In this document: positions 12,025 through 12,844 of the stretch, one piece after another | Numbering within the stretch: position 1 is the stretch's first letter | Layout of the letters: every line of letters starts with the position of its first letter | Assembly: GCA_003542385.1 (NCBI GenBank) | Contig: DPKT01000362.1 | Coordinates: 1 to 12,844, forward strand | Source: Desulfomicrobium sp. | Lineage (GTDB): Bacteria > Desulfobacterota > Desulfovibrionia > Desulfovibrionales > Desulfomicrobiaceae | DNA: 12,844 bases | Reading direction: 5' to 3' | The notes under the pieces: model-generated | What the model was told of the DNA's origin: nothing | The model's database searches: none | Seen by the model: only the letters and a program-made list of their open reading frames with translations | Made by a program: the position numbers and the translations under genes

Positions 12025-12844
12025 ATGACCGACGACGCACTCAAAGCCTCCATCCTGCTGGAGGCGCTGCCCTATATCCGCGAGTTCTACGGCCAGACCA
12101 TCGTCATCAAGTACGGCGGCCACGCCATGAAGGACGAGGCCCTGCGCCGGAGTTTCGCCCTGAACATCCAGCTTCTGCGCTACATCGGCGTGAACCCCGT
12201 CATCGTCCACGGCGGCGGGCCGCAGATCGGCAACATGCTCAAGCAGCTGGGCATACAGTCCGAGTTCCGCCAGGGCCTGCGCGTGACCGACGACGCGACC
12301 ATGGACGTGGTCGAGATGGTGCTCGTCGGCAAGGTCAACAAGGAGATCGTCAACCTCATCAACACCCAGGGCGGCCGGGCCGTGGGCCTGTCGGGCAAGG
12401 ACGGGCGGCTCATCTGGGCCCAGAAGCTGGAGATGGCCGTGGAGCGCGCCGACGCGCCGCCCGAGATCATCGACCTGGGCAAGGTCGGCGAGGTCGTGGC
12501 CGTGGACACATCGGTCATCACCTCCCTGCAGGCCGCCAACTTCGTGCCCGTCATCGCGCCAGTGGGCGTGGACGAGGACGGCAACACCTACAACATCAAC
12601 GCCGACTCCGTGGCCAGCGCCGTGGCCGTGGCCGTGGGCGCCAAGAAGCTCATCCTGCTGACCGACGTGGCCGGTGTGCTCGACAAGAACGGGGAACTCA
12701 TCTCCTCCATGACCCTGCATCAGGCCGCGCACGCCCTGGAGCAGGGCGTGGTCACGGGCGGCATGATCCCCAAGATCAAGTGCTGCCTGGAGGCCGTGGA
12801 CGGCGGCGTGTCCAAGGCCCACATCCTCGACGGCCGCGTGGAGA
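12025..12844 (+). CDS. argB: Acetylglutamate kinase (partial, runs off the window end)
   Basis: ArgB phosphorylates N-acetylglutamate with ATP, the second step of arginine synthesis. The window holds 273 codons, so about 25-30 C-terminal residues are missing. Family motifs are present: IKYGGHAM (28-35, ATP phosphate site), HGGGPQI (62-68) and RVTDD (86-90) for the substrate, GLSGKDG (121-127), NINADSVASAVA (190-201), LLTDVAGVLD (211-220) and GGMIPKI (245-251). The N-terminal helix before the kinase core (ASILLEALPYIREFYG) is a feature of arginine-inhibited hexameric enzymes, so feedback control is likely. GGGGGAA precedes ATG 12025. It follows hslU by 174 bases, so co-transcription is uncertain. 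Confidence 0.96.
   Translation, partial: MTDDALKASILLEALPYIREFYGQTIVIKYGGHAMKDEALRRSFALNIQLLRYIGVNPVIVHGGGPQIGNMLKQLGIQSEFRQGLRVTDDATMDVVEMVLVGKVNKEIVNLINTQGGRAVGLSGKDGRLIWAQKLEMAVERADAPPEIIDLGKVGEVVAVDTSVITSLQAANFVPVIAPVGVDEDGNTYNINADSVASAVAVAVGAKKLILLTDVAGVLDKNGELISSMTLHQAAHALEQGVVTGGMIPKIKCCLEAVDGGVSKAHILDGRVE

Noticed and set aside
11974..12822. 282-codon minus-strand open frame opposite argB
   Set aside because: Antisense to a gene with all acetylglutamate kinase motifs; the product is repetitive and His/Gly/Asp/Val-rich.
1..12844. CRISPR arrays, insertion sequences, restriction-modification or toxin-antitoxin pairs
   Set aside because: No regularly spaced repeats, transposase, methylase or nuclease motifs were seen; the two ribbon-helix-helix genes lack a recognisable toxin partner.

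Overview
The window looks like part of a Desulfovibrionales-type (sulfate-reducing delta-proteobacterial) chromosome. The evidence is a tmRNA whose tag reads ANDNYDYAMAA, a GC-rich coding style, and the order ssrA / tRNA-Arg / hslV-hslU-argB. This assignment is an inference from sequence style and memory of the group, not from a search. About 9.2 kb of the window (1-9219) is an integrated mobile element sitting in the 3' end of ssrA. The remaining 3.6 kb is ordinary host chromosome.

Element, read in its own transcription direction (minus strand, right to left). A P4-type tyrosine integrase (7709-8998) lies next to ssrA. It is followed by a small ribbon-helix-helix protein with a palindrome in front of it (7482-7676) and by three orphan genes (7176-7391, 6949-7179, 6203-6910). 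A strong intrinsic terminator-like hairpin (6120-6157) stands just before an AlpA-like regulator (5855-6100). AlpA begins a tightly packed replication unit: a prim-pol/DUF3987 primase-helicase (3343-5841), two small overlapping genes (2951-3349, 2787-2954) and a Mor-like activator (2399-2785). After a 300-base regulatory gap with a 16-bp dyad and a TATAAA box comes the last unit: a small ribbon-helix-helix protein (1891-2097) and a full-length HK97-type major capsid protein (692-1870), closed by two terminators. The only plus-strand gene is a small membrane-anchored zinc-knuckle protein (277-468) at the far end.

Element ends. A 23-base direct repeat of the ssrA 3' terminus (1-23 and 9197-9219) marks the boundaries. 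Repeated AAGTTATCCAG boxes occur inside both ends (74, 147, 9014, 9043, 9054) and look like arm-type integrase sites. Two converging sets of 9-bp GGTTTTGGN iterons flank an AT-rich spacer just downstream of the primase (3197-3322) and look like a replication origin. With integrase, AlpA, primase-helicase, an origin and a capsid gene but no portal, terminase, protease, tail or lysis genes, the element is best read as a phage satellite that carries its own capsid protein and would need a helper phage.

Host part. ssrA (9197-9588) and tRNA-Arg(ACG) (9685-9761) are on the minus strand. On the plus strand, hslV-hslU (ATP-dependent two-component protease) follow a promoter that closely matches the sigma-32 heat-shock consensus. 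argB (acetylglutamate kinase) follows and runs off the window end.
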